Positions 34,620 to 43,166 of a stretch of DNA of 48,665 bases are shown piece after piece. The position numbers and the translations under genes are program-made. The stretch lies in assembly GCA_964394085.1 (NCBI GenBank), contig CAYMWF010000013.1, positions 36,779 to 85,443 on the forward strand, given 5' to 3'. Source of the stretch: CAYMWF01 sp964394085 [NCBI: uncultured Gemmatimonadota bacterium]. GTDB lineage: Bacteria; GCA-2686955; CAYMWF01. The notes under the pieces are model-generated. The model worked only from the letters and a program-made list of their open reading frames with translations. It was not told the DNA's origin and did not search any database. Within the stretch, counting starts at the first letter, position 1, and each line of letters opens with the position of its first letter.

Positions 34620-35768
34620 TCAATCGTATCTGGATATCTCCATATCCTGACCACCGAATCGTCTGAATCGTCTGGGGACAAAAGGCTTGATTTTGTCAAC
34701 TTTTCTACTCAATGATGGTGATGAGTTGATCTTGTTGATGAGAAAATACTGTAGTTTTATTATCGATACTTCGAACTTTCCGACCTGTCTGAGTCTTTCA
34801 AAATTCAGGCCCAGAGGTGAAAGATAACTCATATAGTTATTCAGGATAAAAGATCCGACATTAGGGATCGGATAGGCTCTTGACGCGGGAATACCTAACT
34901 TGAGACAGTCGGCGCATTGCCAGTGTTTTCTCTTTGTGTCATGGATTTCCTCGATGGGTGTCGTCAAATAATTTCCAACGGAATATTTTTCTTCATCATA
35001 TACCAGGAAGCAGAGCTGTACTTCACCTTCGGAATTCAAAACCATCCAGTCTTCAAGCGGGCTGCAGGGTAATGTGTTGAACGGCTTTGTCAGTTCGATC
35101 ATTTCCTTGTGCGGAAAGGCCAGCAGTTCGATGATCTCTCGATCGCCGTCGGTGAGAGGGTCACCGATTTTTCCGTCAGTTAGAAACGCAAGCAGTTTTT
35201 CAGCCGGCATCATTCCGGCAAATTCGGTAAAAAATTTGTATCCCAGTCCTTCAGCATATTTTTTCATGTGAATCGCGTCTTCTATGTTTCCCAGGTAGAG
35301 CAAATACTTGGTTTCGAGCTTTGTTTTGCTCCCTGTTCTCGCTTTGGAGTCGGCCAGTAATGCCATATTCTCTTTGACGCGCTCGATATTGCCCCCTGTA
35401 TGCGTCCTTGTATAGACATCCTGGGTAAAGCCTGAGAGGCTGACGGTAAGATACTCCGGGTTTGCTTCCAGGACGTCATCGATTTTCGGCATAACGTTGA
35501 GATTGGAGCTCAACCTCGTGCCGAGGCCGTACGAATTCACCACCCCTATCATCTCTGAGAGTTTCGGGTGAAGGAACGGTTCCGTCCAGTTGTAGAAATG
35601 AACATCATCGATGACCGACTCGTCAGTAGCCTTCTTAAGGATCTCGTTCAGGAGATCCGGAGACATGTTACCCCTCTTTTTCATGGGTGGCGAGTTGCCC
35701 ATGGGACAGGATTGGCATTGCAGATTACACCGGGCGACAATGTCAATAATAAACCTGAATGGCTTCAT
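34620..35768 (-). CDS. Radical SAM/SPASM-like enzyme
   Basis: This 382-residue protein has the radical SAM cluster motif CxxxCxxC at Cys14, Cys18 and Cys21 (ARCNLQCQSCPMG). TIM-barrel elements follow, such as FYNWTEPFLHPKL (the GGEP-like position is NWTEP) and RLSSNLN. A cysteine-bearing C-terminal part (LPCSPLEDWMVLNSEGEVQLCFLVYDE, WQCADCLKLG) is a SPASM/twitch-like auxiliary cluster. It should generate a 5'-deoxyadenosyl radical. AGGAG stands five bases before the ATG. It is upstream of, and likely co-transcribed with, the DUF362-ferredoxin gene, a plausible electron carrier. DNA here is visibly AT-richer than the flanking operons. No precursor peptide gene is seen nearby; the substrate is unknown. 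Confidence 0.88.
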   Translation of the reverse strand: MKPFRFIIDIVARCNLQCQSCPMGNSPPMKKRGNMSPDLLNEILKKATDESVIDDVHFYNWTEPFLHPKLSEMIGVVNSYGLGTRLSSNLNVMPKIDDVLEANPEYLTVSLSGFTQDVYTRTHTGGNIERVKENMALLADSKARTGSKTKLETKYLLYLGNIEDAIHMKKYAEGLGYKFFTEFAGMMPAEKLLAFLTDGKIGDPLTDGDREIIELLAFPHKEMIELTKPFNTLPCSPLEDWMVLNSEGEVQLCFLVYDEEKYSVGNYLTTPIEEIHDTKRKHWQCADCLKLGIPASRAYPIPNVGSFILNNYMSYLSPLGLNFERLRQVGKFEVSIIKLQYFLINKINSSPSLSRKVDKIKPFVPRRFRRFGGQDMEISRYD

Positions 35769-36186
35769 ATCTACTCCTGGAAACGACTGTATTGCAAGCT
35801 CTCTGAACCCGATTGAATCTTTGACGAATCAATAAACATCTTCGGCAACATATCACCCCGTGTGATCCGGATCAATCAGTTTCATTTTCACTGCAGTACA
35901 TGGACATCTGGACCAGGAGATGGTATTAAAACCGGCATTCGTGTGGTCAGATCCCATTCAAATTACCGGGAATGGATTATATGTACTGCCTCCATGAAGG
36001 CCATAGCCGTATTCCCGCCTTCGCAGCAGGATGTAACCGAACGTATCAATGAGCACAACAACTTGTTTTTGACGCACCATATGACAAACTCAAGCGGAAC
36101 AAATCGGATGGTGTGAGCAACTTCCATTAAAAGTTGTATAGTCTCGCGAGCACGAGTATCCTTTTCCTATAAGGAGGCTGAAACTC
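35769..36186. other. Divergent intergenic stretch upstream of radical SAM gene
   Basis: This stretch holds the palindrome TGATCCGGATCA at 35863-35874, about 95 bases before the radical SAM start, which could be an operator. A small hairpin CAACTT/AAGTTG lies at 36118-36136. Base composition changes from AT-rich to GC-rich at about 36280. Short open frames on either strand lack initiation sites. No RNA gene was recognised. Confidence 0.45.
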
Positions 36187-36327
36187 GTGAAACATTCGAA
36201 TCCCGGGTTGATGTTCAGGGGTTCCGGAAGAGGCAGCGATTCTGTTTTTTTATCCACAAATTGCTGCCGTCGAGATGATCGGGCCCCCTCGCCGCTCACT
36301 TCGCTGACCGAGGGGAGAGCCGGATGA
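36187..36327 (+). CDS. Possible 46-residue leader ORF overlapping the phosphatase start
   Basis: GTG at 36187 follows AAGGAGG (36171-36177) by nine bases, an excellent initiation site. The frame, beginning MKHSNPGLMFRGSG, ends at TGA 36325-36327. Its stop overlaps the phosphatase ATG as ATGA, the arrangement expected for translational coupling. The peptide has no recognisable family and contains a Cys-Cys-Arg-Arg stretch. It crosses the composition boundary, so it may be a remnant of an older gene cut by the arrival of the GC-rich island rather than a functional leader. Confidence 0.35.
   Translation: MKHSNPGLMFRGSGRGSDSVFLSTNCCRRDDRAPSPLTSLTEGRAG
36285..36315 (+). promoter_or_regulatory. 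Hairpin covering the phosphatase ribosome-binding site
   Basis: CCCCTCG at 36285-36291 pairs with CGAGGGG at 36309-36315 around a 17-base loop. The right arm contains most of the GGGGAG Shine-Dalgarno sequence (36312-36317) of the phosphatase. A ribosome translating the small upstream ORF would pass through and open it. Function is inferred from geometry only. Confidence 0.45.
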
Positions 36328-38111
36328 AGAAGAGCATATCGCGCCGCAGGTTCGTGAAGCAGGCCGTGCATCTGGGCATGGCCGCGGGTCTTCCGGCCTC
36401 GGTCGGCTCGATGGCGGGGTGCGGCCGCCGGGTAGAGGGTCCTGCGCCGGCCGTCCACGTCAAGCGGCACGACGGCAACCCGGACGCCCCGAAGGTCCTG
36501 ATCCTCTCCATCGACTCGCTCGATCCGAGGGTTCTCGACCTCGACCGCCGCGGCCGTCACGGCGGGGAGGACGGCAACCGGCTCATGCCGAACGTACGGT
36601 CGTTCCTGGAGAAGAGCACCTGGTTCGTCCACACGCGATGCCACATGCCCGCGGCCACCGATATGAACCACCTCAACGCCGTCGCCGGGACCAGCAGCGC
36701 CCAGACCGGGATCATCGGCGTCTCGCTCCAGCTCTTCGACTGGCGCGAGGACGGCACCCCGAACATCCGGAACACGAACCTCTCCTTCGCGCGCGACGAC
36801 CGGGGGCGTCCCGTGGACACGCTCTTCAACGCCTGGAAGAGGAGGTGGCCCCGTTCACGGACGCTCTACGGATCGGGAAAGGGATGGGTGGCCGAGATGT
36901 TCAGGACGCCCGGCGGCGGCACCGGCTCGGGGATCGACCTCTTCCTCCAGGGCGAGGAGCACCCCTCCTATATCGAGTCGCCGAAACCCTGGAGCTTCTA
37001 CGACCCCCCGGGCGACGAGGACGGGAAATCGGACGAGGAGTCGTTCTTCCAGCGACTGTTCTGCCGCATGGCCTACGAGCGACGGCCGGCGAGCTTCCCC
37101 TCGGACCACTGGATGACCCGTGCGACGCTCAGGATGCTCGACGTCGAGCGGCCGGATCTCGCGGCGATCGTCTTCGCGCAGATGGACGACGCCCAGCACG
37201 GGCTCGGCGCCCTCGAGGACCCGGAGCTCTTCGTGGACGAGTGGACCCTCCGGCACGGCACCATCCCCGTGCATCGGTACAATGCCGCCGTCTTCAAGGA
37301 GCCGATTCTCGACGCCATGAGGGACGTCGACCGGCAGTTCGGATGGTTCGTCGAGGAGGTCCGCAGGATCCCCTGCTACCGGGATGCGCTCATCGTGCTC
37401 TACAGCGACCACGGCCACGTCACCCACCGGGACACGACCTGGTCCAACCTGGACCACCGGATGAACACCGACGTGCTCGAAATCCTGCGCGATGCCGGCG
37501 TCATCACCCACCGCGAGAGCGAGGGAAAGGGAGTCTACCCCCTCGGGGGGAGCAGCGTGGGCGCACTCTACATCCGGAGCGATCGCATCGAGGAGCGGCA
37601 GGCCAGGGCGAAGGAGTTCAAGGAGGTCCTCCTGGACCACGAGATCTGGAACGGCCACGAGGATCGCTACGAGTGCCCCTGGTTCGTCCTCGCCGAGCAG
37701 GAGATGATCCAGGGGGTGCCGGGCCTCTGCGCGCCGGGCGAGCTCTACCACGCCTACTACGCCCGCAACACCCGGCCCGGAACGCTGCACTGCCCGGATC
37801 TCGCCATATTCATGAAGAAGGGCTGGCAGCTCCCGCTCAACAAGGGGCTCATCACGAACCTCGGCGCCCGCATGCCCTGGTACATGCCCGACAACGTGAA
37901 CATCTTCTACGGGGGCCACGGCTCGAACGACACCGCCGGGGTCGTGATGGCCATGAACGGACCCGATGTCCCGGCGGGCAGGCGGATCGAGGATCCCTCC
38001 TTCGAGGGCAACTACCGGCTCTCGGACATCGCGGTCACGCTGGCGAACCGGTACGGGCTCGAGCTCCGGACCACGACGGTCGGCCGGGACCGCTCGGACG
38101 ACCTGGCGTAG
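36324..38111 (+). CDS. Tat-exported alkaline phosphatase-superfamily hydrolase (phosphodiesterase-like)
   Basis: This 595-residue protein has a twin-arginine signal (SRRRFVKQAVHLGMAAG) ending in a possible lipobox (MAGC). The alkaline phosphatase superfamily core shows VLILSIDSLDP (metal Asp), the nucleophile Thr in PAATDMNHLNAVAGTSSAQTG, FAQMDDAQHGLG and VLYSDHGHVTHRD (metal Asp and His). This pattern fits type I phosphodiesterase/nucleotide pyrophosphatase or phosphoglyceromutase-like hydrolases acting outside the membrane. GGGGAG precedes the ATG by six bases. The DNA is markedly richer in G and C at third codon positions than genes on either side. It precedes the sirtuin gene by seven bases, so the two form an operon. 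Substrate unknown. Confidence 0.85.
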   Translation: MKKSISRRRFVKQAVHLGMAAGLPASVGSMAGCGRRVEGPAPAVHVKRHDGNPDAPKVLILSIDSLDPRVLDLDRRGRHGGEDGNRLMPNVRSFLEKSTWFVHTRCHMPAATDMNHLNAVAGTSSAQTGIIGVSLQLFDWREDGTPNIRNTNLSFARDDRGRPVDTLFNAWKRRWPRSRTLYGSGKGWVAEMFRTPGGGTGSGIDLFLQGEEHPSYIESPKPWSFYDPPGDEDGKSDEESFFQRLFCRMAYERRPASFPSDHWMTRATLRMLDVERPDLAAIVFAQMDDAQHGLGALEDPELFVDEWTLRHGTIPVHRYNAAVFKEPILDAMRDVDRQFGWFVEEVRRIPCYRDALIVLYSDHGHVTHRDTTWSNLDHRMNTDVLEILRDAGVITHRESEGKGVYPLGGSSVGALYIRSDRIEERQARAKEFKEVLLDHEIWNGHEDRYECPWFVLAEQEMIQGVPGLCAPGELYHAYYARNTRPGTLHCPDLAIFMKKGWQLPLNKGLITNLGARMPWYMPDNVNIFYGGHGSNDTAGVVMAMNGPDVPAGRRIEDPSFEGNYRLSDIAVTLANRYGLELRTTTVGRDRSDDLA

Positions 38112-38118
38112 GGCAGGG

Positions 38119-38964
38119 ATGAACGGCGTTCCCCAGGCAGGATCCCCGGTGAAGGACACCGATATCGAACGCGCGGCGGCGATCCTCGAGCAGGCGGGGA
38201 AGATCGCCGCATTCACGGGCGCCGGGATCTCCGCCGAGAGCGGGATCCCGACCTTCCGCGGCGACGACGGGATCTGGAAGAAATACTCCCCGACCCTCTA
38301 CGGCAACATCCCGGGCCTCGCCCTGACGGCGGTCGCCCGCCCCGCGAAGGTCCTCACCTTCGCCCGGGATGCCTTCCGGACCTTTCTCGACGCCGCGCCG
38401 AACCCGGGCCACGTCGCCCTTGCCCGGCTGCAGAAGACGGGCATGCTCAACTCGGTTGTCACCCAGAACATCGACAACCTGCACGAGCGGGCCGGATCGT
38501 CGAACGTTATCAAGCTCCACGGCGACATCTGTCGGTTGAGGTGCCTCCGCTGCAAGACCCGGCGGGCGGTCACGGACGCAGAGCTCCGGCGGGCCCTCGC
38601 GCGCCTCGAGGTCGAGCGCTTTCACCGGTTCAACCTGCCCTTCAAGCTTAGAAGGATGCTCCCACGATGCAGGCAGTGCGGCGGGATCGCCCGGCTCGAC
38701 GTCGTCTTCTTCGGGGAATCGCTGCCGCAGCAGGACTTCGCCAGGGCCGTCAACGAGGCCGGGACCTGTGATGTGATGCTGATCGTGGGAACGAGCGGTG
38801 CCGTCTACCCCGCCGCCGGCATCCCGTTCCATGCAAGGCAGCGAGGCGCTCGAATCGTCGAGATCAATCCCGAGCCGAGCCCGCTCAGCCGGATCGCCGA
38901 CCTGACGCTGCATGGAAACTCGGCCGCGGTTCTTCCCAGGCTCGCCGATAAGCTCGCTCCCTGA
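38119..38964 (+). CDS. Sirtuin (NAD-dependent protein deacylase, Sir2 family)
   Basis: The product is 281 residues from ATG 38119, seven bases past the phosphatase stop with AGGG nearby. NAD-binding motifs are FTGAGISAESGIPTFRG and TQNIDNLHERAG; the catalytic base is His in LHGDICRL. The zinc module has CLRC and CRQC pairs. GTSGAVYPAAGIP and a C-terminal IVEINPEPSPLS complete the Rossmann fold. Sirtuins remove acyl groups from lysines while consuming NAD; all key residues are present, so it should be active. A long insertion (about 155-185) separates the zinc pairs. It shares the high GC content of the phosphatase gene, which suggests joint acquisition. Confidence 0.93.
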   Translation: MNGVPQAGSPVKDTDIERAAAILEQAGKIAAFTGAGISAESGIPTFRGDDGIWKKYSPTLYGNIPGLALTAVARPAKVLTFARDAFRTFLDAAPNPGHVALARLQKTGMLNSVVTQNIDNLHERAGSSNVIKLHGDICRLRCLRCKTRRAVTDAELRRALARLEVERFHRFNLPFKLRRMLPRCRQCGGIARLDVVFFGESLPQQDFARAVNEAGTCDVMLIVGTSGAVYPAAGIPFHARQRGARIVEINPEPSPLSRIADLTLHGNSAAVLPRLADKLAP

Positions 38965-39049
38965 AGAAGATGAAGATCCGGAGACCAGCGTCGATCTATC
39001 CTTGGAAAAAGCGGACACGGGATATGGAAGCAACTCGCGCTTTCCGAGG

Positions 39050-39117
39050 GTGAATACCGGCGCGGAAGGTCAAGAACACGGATGCCGGAAGCGAGGCCGG
39101 CCAAGTCACGCTTTGAT
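39050..39117. repeat. Duplicated boundary segment, copy 1
   Basis: This 68-base segment recurs at 42858-42925 with one mismatch. It spans the 3' end of vapC and the DNA just beyond it. It marks the left edge of a duplicated unit that contains vapBC and the divergent beta-helix gene. Confidence 0.85.
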
Positions 39118-39483
39118 GATAGGAATCCTGTATTTTTTCAACTGAACGTCGCGGGTGATCAATGTCAGTTTTTCTTCGCCGGCCTGGGCGACCAGCATCC
39201 GATCGAAGGGGTCGTTATGATGGTCGGGAAGACTGCCGGCAGCGTAAGCATGAGCGGCTGTGATATCCAGCATTTCGAAATTCCCGTCATGGAGTACGTC
39301 CAGAAAATCGGCGGGGATTTCAAGCTTGCCGAGATTCTGCTTTATTCTGATTTCCCATATAGTGGCGGCGCTTATGAATACAAGGTTGCGCCCGTCTCTG
39401 ACGGCGCTTGCCGCTTTGCCGGATATGGTCGGGTCATCATTAAGCCACCACAGCAGAACACACGTATCGAGCAACAGGTTCAT
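39106..39483 (-). CDS. vapC: VapC-type PIN-domain toxin
   Basis: This 125-residue PIN domain is of the YhzC/VapC type. Acidic residues expected at the metal site are present: Asp6 (LLLDTCVLLWW), Glu in ATIWEIRIK, Asp in HNDPFDRMLVAQA and Asp in LITRDVQL. VapC toxins are Mg2+-dependent endoribonucleases that cut tRNA or rRNA and stop growth unless held by VapB. Its ATG overlaps the antitoxin stop by four bases (39480-39483). A decayed copy lies at 42914-43036. Confidence 0.92.
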   Translation of the reverse strand: MNLLLDTCVLLWWLNDDPTISGKAASAVRDGRNLVFISAATIWEIRIKQNLGKLEIPADFLDVLHDGNFEMLDITAAHAYAAGSLPDHHNDPFDRMLVAQAGEEKLTLITRDVQLKKYRIPIIKA

Positions 39484-39719
39484 TCATCCCTCATTCCGAA
39501 AACACGGGCGATATCATCGGGCAATTCGTCGAAATCATCAGCTATTCTTATCTTTCCCCGCAAGGCCCCCGGGCTGCGCGGCTCTTCACTTCTTTCGTAA
39601 CGAACCAGCCTGGCCACGGGCTTTCCGGCTTTTCCGATAATCACCTCGTTTCCCGCTATCACCTTTTTAATTAACGCAGACAGATGCGCTTTAGCTTCGG
39701 AGATATTGATTATATACAT
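39480..39719 (-). CDS. vapB: VapB/Phd-type antitoxin
   Basis: The product is 79 residues from ATG 39719, chosen because GGGAG lies seven bases upstream and the protein begins in the family manner (MYIINISEAKAHLSALIKKV). The frame is open further to 39953 but the extension has no signals. The N-terminal Phd/YefM fold binds operator DNA as a dimer; the C-terminal tail (DFDELPDDIARVFG) should thread into VapC. It is first in the vapBC operon and probably represses it through the inverted repeat at 39743-39754. Confidence 0.9.
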   Translation of the reverse strand: MYIINISEAKAHLSALIKKVIAGNEVIIGKAGKPVARLVRYERSEEPRSPGALRGKIRIADDFDELPDDIARVFGMRDE

Positions 39720-39742
39720 TGTCCATCTCCCTTCAATATATA

Positions 39743-39763
39743 GTCTGACCAGACCAGACCAGA
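39743..39763. promoter_or_regulatory. Probable vapBC operator
   Basis: GTCTG-AC-CAGAC at 39743-39754 is an inverted repeat 24 bases upstream of vapB, extended by further CAGACCAGA copies to 39763. The same site survives as a perfect palindrome GTCTGATCAGAC at 43059-43070 upstream of the decayed second vapBC. Autoregulation through such sites is the rule for vapBC. Confidence 0.65.
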
Positions 39764-39960
39764 ATGTCAAGTGTTTTCTAATCTGAAGCACCTGTTGGTT
39801 ATCGACCCGGATAAAGCGGATATGGGCCCGCTTTTCCCGAGGACGATACACCCGGGTTACCCGCTCAGCGGCAAGCTGGATACGGTTGAGGAAAACCGTT
39901 TGCACCGGATTCATAACGCATTTATAGTTATTCTGTATAAGGTTCAACATCAATACATTC

Positions 39961-39978
39961 GCAGAGAAACTCCTCTGC
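39961..39978 (+). promoter_or_regulatory. Leader hairpin of beta-helix gene A
   Basis: GCAGAG (39961-39966) pairs with CTCTGC (39973-39978) around a six-base loop, 29 bases before the ATG and just upstream of the AGGGAGGG ribosome-binding site. The equivalent hairpin of gene B keeps its pairing through a paired change, which argues that the structure matters. Confidence 0.55.
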
Positions 39979-40007
39979 AGTGTTTCCGAATATTAAGGGA
40001 GGGAAGC

Positions 40008-42830
40008 ATGAAACCAGTATTTATACCGGTTATTTCGGTCGTGATCATCCTGGCGGCAACACTCCCCGGGTTTTGCATCGACCATTATTTTGACAGATAC
40101 CTCAGGGTACCTACGGAGTTTCCCACCATCCAGTCGGCCATCGACGCCGCTGTCGACGGCGATACGGTCCTGGTCTACGCAGGCACCTATTCGGGCGAGG
40201 GCAACAGGGATATCGATTTCACCGGCAAAGCCATTACCGTGAAGTCGGCGCACGGCCCCGATTACACGGTGATAGACTGCTCAAGCGCAGGAAGGGGTTT
40301 CCAATTCGTGAGCCTTGAAGACCATTCTTCATGGCTGGACGGCTTCACAATAGATAACTGCGATACCCCTTCCGGCGGCGGCGGGATCGTCTGCGTCGAA
40401 TCCTCCCCTACTATTTCGAATTGTATCATCACAAGAAGTGCAACCTGGTCGGGAGGAGGCGGCATCGCCTGTTATCGCTGCTTTCCGATCATCTTCGGAT
40501 GCCGGATTTATGGAAACAGCGCTTACGGCAGCGGCGGCGGAATCTACTGCCACGCTTCCTATCCTGCCATAATTGAATGCGTCATAACCGGGAACAGGAC
40601 GGATATCCAGGGCGGAGGAATTTCGTGCGGCGAATCCGCCCCGTTCATTAAGAGCTGCACCATCTCGGATAATGAGGCCGAAGAACACGGCGGCGGAGTC
40701 TCCTTCTTCCTCTCCGACCCGTGGATAGCCCGCTGCACCGTCGCAGGGAACAGGACCGATGGTTCCGGCGGCGGGATTTGCATCATGAGTTCCAGCCCCA
40801 TCATCGAAAACTGTACCGTCTCAAAGAATACGTCTATTGATCACGGCGGCGGAATCTCCTGTTTCGACTGCGGTCCTGAAATCAAGAACTGCACGATTTC
40901 AGAGAACACGACAAGCCGTTCCGGCGGCGGCGGGATCTATTGCACCCACTCCTCCCCTCTTATAACGAATTGCACTATTGCGGGGAATTCCGCCAATAGC
41001 GATGGCGGAGGAGTTCGTTGCAGCCATTCGGATTTCATCATTAAAAACTGCACGATTACAGAGAATGCTACCAACCGTTCCGGCGGCGCGATTTATTGCT
41101 TCTCGTCGGATGCTGTTTTAACAAACTGTATCCTGTGGAATAATTCAAAAGATGAGATTCTAGCCCAATCGGGAAAACCTGAACTCACCTACTCCGACAT
41201 AGAAGGCGGCTGGGCCGGTGAAGGCAACATCGATATCAATCCGCTGTTCATCGATGTTGAAAATAAAAACTTCCATCTCGAGCATGACTCTCCATGCATC
41301 GACGCCGGAATCGATTGTGAAGTATACGAAGATATAGATGGGGATTCGCGCCCGCAGAAAGACGGCTTCGACATCGGTTCTGACGAGGTGAGGTTCGAGG
41401 GGCCGGTTCTGTACATATCGCCAAGATATTTCTATACACTTGGAGAGTACGGGGGATATGAAAAGGATGATTCTTTGACCGTCACCAATATGGGAACGGA
41501 AATCATCGAGTTTACGATGATTCCGGGTGATGAACAATGGTTGTCTCTCGGTGGTGAGACCAGTGGAACGATACCGCCGGGAGACACTGTTTTCGTTTTT
41601 CTGCAATACGATATCGCCGCACTCGATATCGGAGTTCATAATGATACTATAAAGATACAAAGCAATGATCCTTCAATCCCTTTGCAGGCTATTCCGGTAA
41701 CACTTGAAATACTGTACGGTGGAACCGTTCACGTTCCCGGAGATGTTTCAACGATACAGGAAGCGATCGATCTCGTACTCGACGGCACCACCGTCCTGGT
41801 CGCGGACGGAACATATTCCGGTGCTGGAAATAAAAACATCGACTTCCGCGGCAAACCGATTACCGTGAAATCGGAGAATGGGCCGGATCGTACTGTAATC
41901 GATTGTGAAAAGGAAGGGAGAGGGTTCAGTTTTTTTACCGGTGAAGGTGCTTCTTCAAGGTTGGAAGGGTTCACAATTAAAGAAGGGAACAGCGCGGAGG
42001 GGTTCGGTGGCGGCCTGTATTGCAGCAGAACCTCTCCGACAATCTCAGATTGCATAATAACGGGAAATGCGGCAAGCGAGCCTGGCTACGGCGGAGGGAT
42101 ATATTGCGATAACTCCTCCCCCACGATACAAGACTGCATCATAAGTGATAACACGGTGTTCAAGTATGGTGGCGGAGTATATTGCTACGAATCCAATCCC
42201 GCCATAGTGAAATGCGCCATTTCCGGAAATAGGACTGAGAAAATTGGTGGGGGAATATACTGTAAAAATTCCAGCCCGGGCATTTCGAATTGTTTTATTT
42301 CGGATAATTCTGCTGGAGAATACGGCGGAGGGATATATTGCAGAGATTCAAATCCGAACATCTCGAGTTGTATTGTTTCCAATAATACAGCAGCTGGATA
42401 CGGTGGTGGAATATACTGTTTGACCTCCTCCCCGATCATAATAAACTGCACGATTACGAGAAATTCGGCTTATTACGGCGGCGGGATCAGGTGTTACAGG
42501 TCCTCATCCCCATACATCTCAAACTGTATTCTCTGGGATGATACTCCACAGGAAATACTTATCCTTGAGAGTAATCCCACAGTCACTTACTCCGACATAG
42601 AGGGCGGCTGGGAAGGAGAAGGCAATATCGACGCCGATCCATTCTTTGTCAGCCGCTTGGGGTTCGACTATCTGCTCAGTCCTCAATCGCCCTGCATCGA
42701 CTCCGGCGATCCCGTTCTCGAAGACGCTCTGTACGATTGGCATCCCCTGTGCCCGGACTGGTATGTCAACGGTATCCGCTCAGACATGGGAGCGTACGGC
42801 GGCCCGGGAAACATCGATTGGTTCAGGTAA
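40008..42830 (+). CDS. Secreted double beta-helix (PbH1-repeat) protein A
   Basis: The product is 940 residues from ATG 40008, preceded by AGGGAGGG; the frame is open upstream to 39771 without signals. A signal peptide (MKPVFIPVISVVIILAATLPGFC) leads to a beta-helix start (VPTEFPTIQSAIDAAVDGDTV) and about 16 coils of roughly 23-28 residues with the pattern GGGIYCxxSSPxIxNCxI. A HYDIN/ASPM-like Ig domain (about 463-565) follows, then a second helix start (VPGDVSTIQEAIDLVLDGTTV, about 571) and more coils, and a conserved end (GARSDMGAYGGPGNIDWFR-like). Cys and Asn ladders are regular. Such proteins are surface or extracellular polysaccharide-binding or -cleaving; no catalytic residues of a known lyase are evident and no sorting domain is seen. 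Confidence 0.85.
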   Translation: MKPVFIPVISVVIILAATLPGFCIDHYFDRYLRVPTEFPTIQSAIDAAVDGDTVLVYAGTYSGEGNRDIDFTGKAITVKSAHGPDYTVIDCSSAGRGFQFVSLEDHSSWLDGFTIDNCDTPSGGGGIVCVESSPTISNCIITRSATWSGGGGIACYRCFPIIFGCRIYGNSAYGSGGGIYCHASYPAIIECVITGNRTDIQGGGISCGESAPFIKSCTISDNEAEEHGGGVSFFLSDPWIARCTVAGNRTDGSGGGICIMSSSPIIENCTVSKNTSIDHGGGISCFDCGPEIKNCTISENTTSRSGGGGIYCTHSSPLITNCTIAGNSANSDGGGVRCSHSDFIIKNCTITENATNRSGGAIYCFSSDAVLTNCILWNNSKDEILAQSGKPELTYSDIEGGWAGEGNIDINPLFIDVENKNFHLEHDSPCIDAGIDCEVYEDIDGDSRPQKDGFDIGSDEVRFEGPVLYISPRYFYTLGEYGGYEKDDSLTVTNMGTEIIEFTMIPGDEQWLSLGGETSGTIPPGDTVFVFLQYDIAALDIGVHNDTIKIQSNDPSIPLQAIPVTLEILYGGTVHVPGDVSTIQEAIDLVLDGTTVLVADGTYSGAGNKNIDFRGKPITVKSENGPDRTVIDCEKEGRGFSFFTGEGASSRLEGFTIKEGNSAEGFGGGLYCSRTSPTISDCIITGNAASEPGYGGGIYCDNSSPTIQDCIISDNTVFKYGGGVYCYESNPAIVKCAISGNRTEKIGGGIYCKNSSPGISNCFISDNSAGEYGGGIYCRDSNPNISSCIVSNNTAAGYGGGIYCLTSSPIIINCTITRNSAYYGGGIRCYRSSSPYISNCILWDDTPQEILILESNPTVTYSDIEGGWEGEGNIDADPFFVSRLGFDYLLSPQSPCIDSGDPVLEDALYDWHPLCPDWYVNGIRSDMGAYGGPGNIDWFR

Positions 42831-42857
42831 ATCGGAACCTCTTTTCTGTCGGTTTTT

Positions 42858-42925
42858 GTGAATACCGGCGCGGAAGGTCAAGAACACGGATGCCGGAAGC
42901 GAGGCCGGTCAAGTCACGCTTTGAT
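42858..42925. repeat. Duplicated boundary segment, copy 2
   Basis: This segment matches 39050-39117 over 68 bases with one mismatch. It marks where the first duplicated unit ends and the second begins. Similarity continues, interrupted by deletions, through the decayed vapBC. Confidence 0.85.
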
Positions 42926-43036
42926 TAATGGTGGAGGCGCTTATAAATACAAGATTACGCCCGTCTCTAATGGCGCATACCGCTTTGCCGGATATGGTCA
43001 GGTCATCGTTAAGCCACCACAATTGATGACATACAT
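42914..43036 (-). pseudogene. Decayed vapBC copy
   Basis: The vapC stop and last codons (42914-42925) join directly to DNA matching the middle of vapC (42930-43020 resembles 39364-39455). That in turn joins DNA matching the vapB start codon region (ATG at 43036). Two internal deletions have therefore removed half of vapC and nearly all of vapB. The 42831-43166 interval contains no other gene. The upstream operator palindrome is intact at 43059-43070. Confidence 0.8.
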
Positions 43037-43058
43037 TTCGAACCCTCTTCAAAATATA

Positions 43059-43070
43059 GTCTGATCAGAC
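43059..43070. promoter_or_regulatory. Relic vapBC operator, perfect 12-base palindrome
   Basis: GTCTGATCAGAC corresponds to GTCTGACCAGAC at 39743-39754. It stands at the same distance from the relic vapB start. The VapB made by the first copy may still bind it. Confidence 0.6.
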
Positions 43071-43166
43071 AAGAATATAAGGTGCTTTCTAATCTGAGGC
43101 TCCTCCTGTTTATTGATCCGGATAAAACAGGTATCAACCCGGTTCTCCCGAGGAAGATTCAGTAGC

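Noticed and set aside
36419-38216. Long open frames in other phases, on both strands, over the phosphatase gene
   Set aside because: They are Arg/Pro/Gly-rich shadows typical of very GC-rich coding DNA. The phosphatase frame has the Tat signal and all superfamily motifs.
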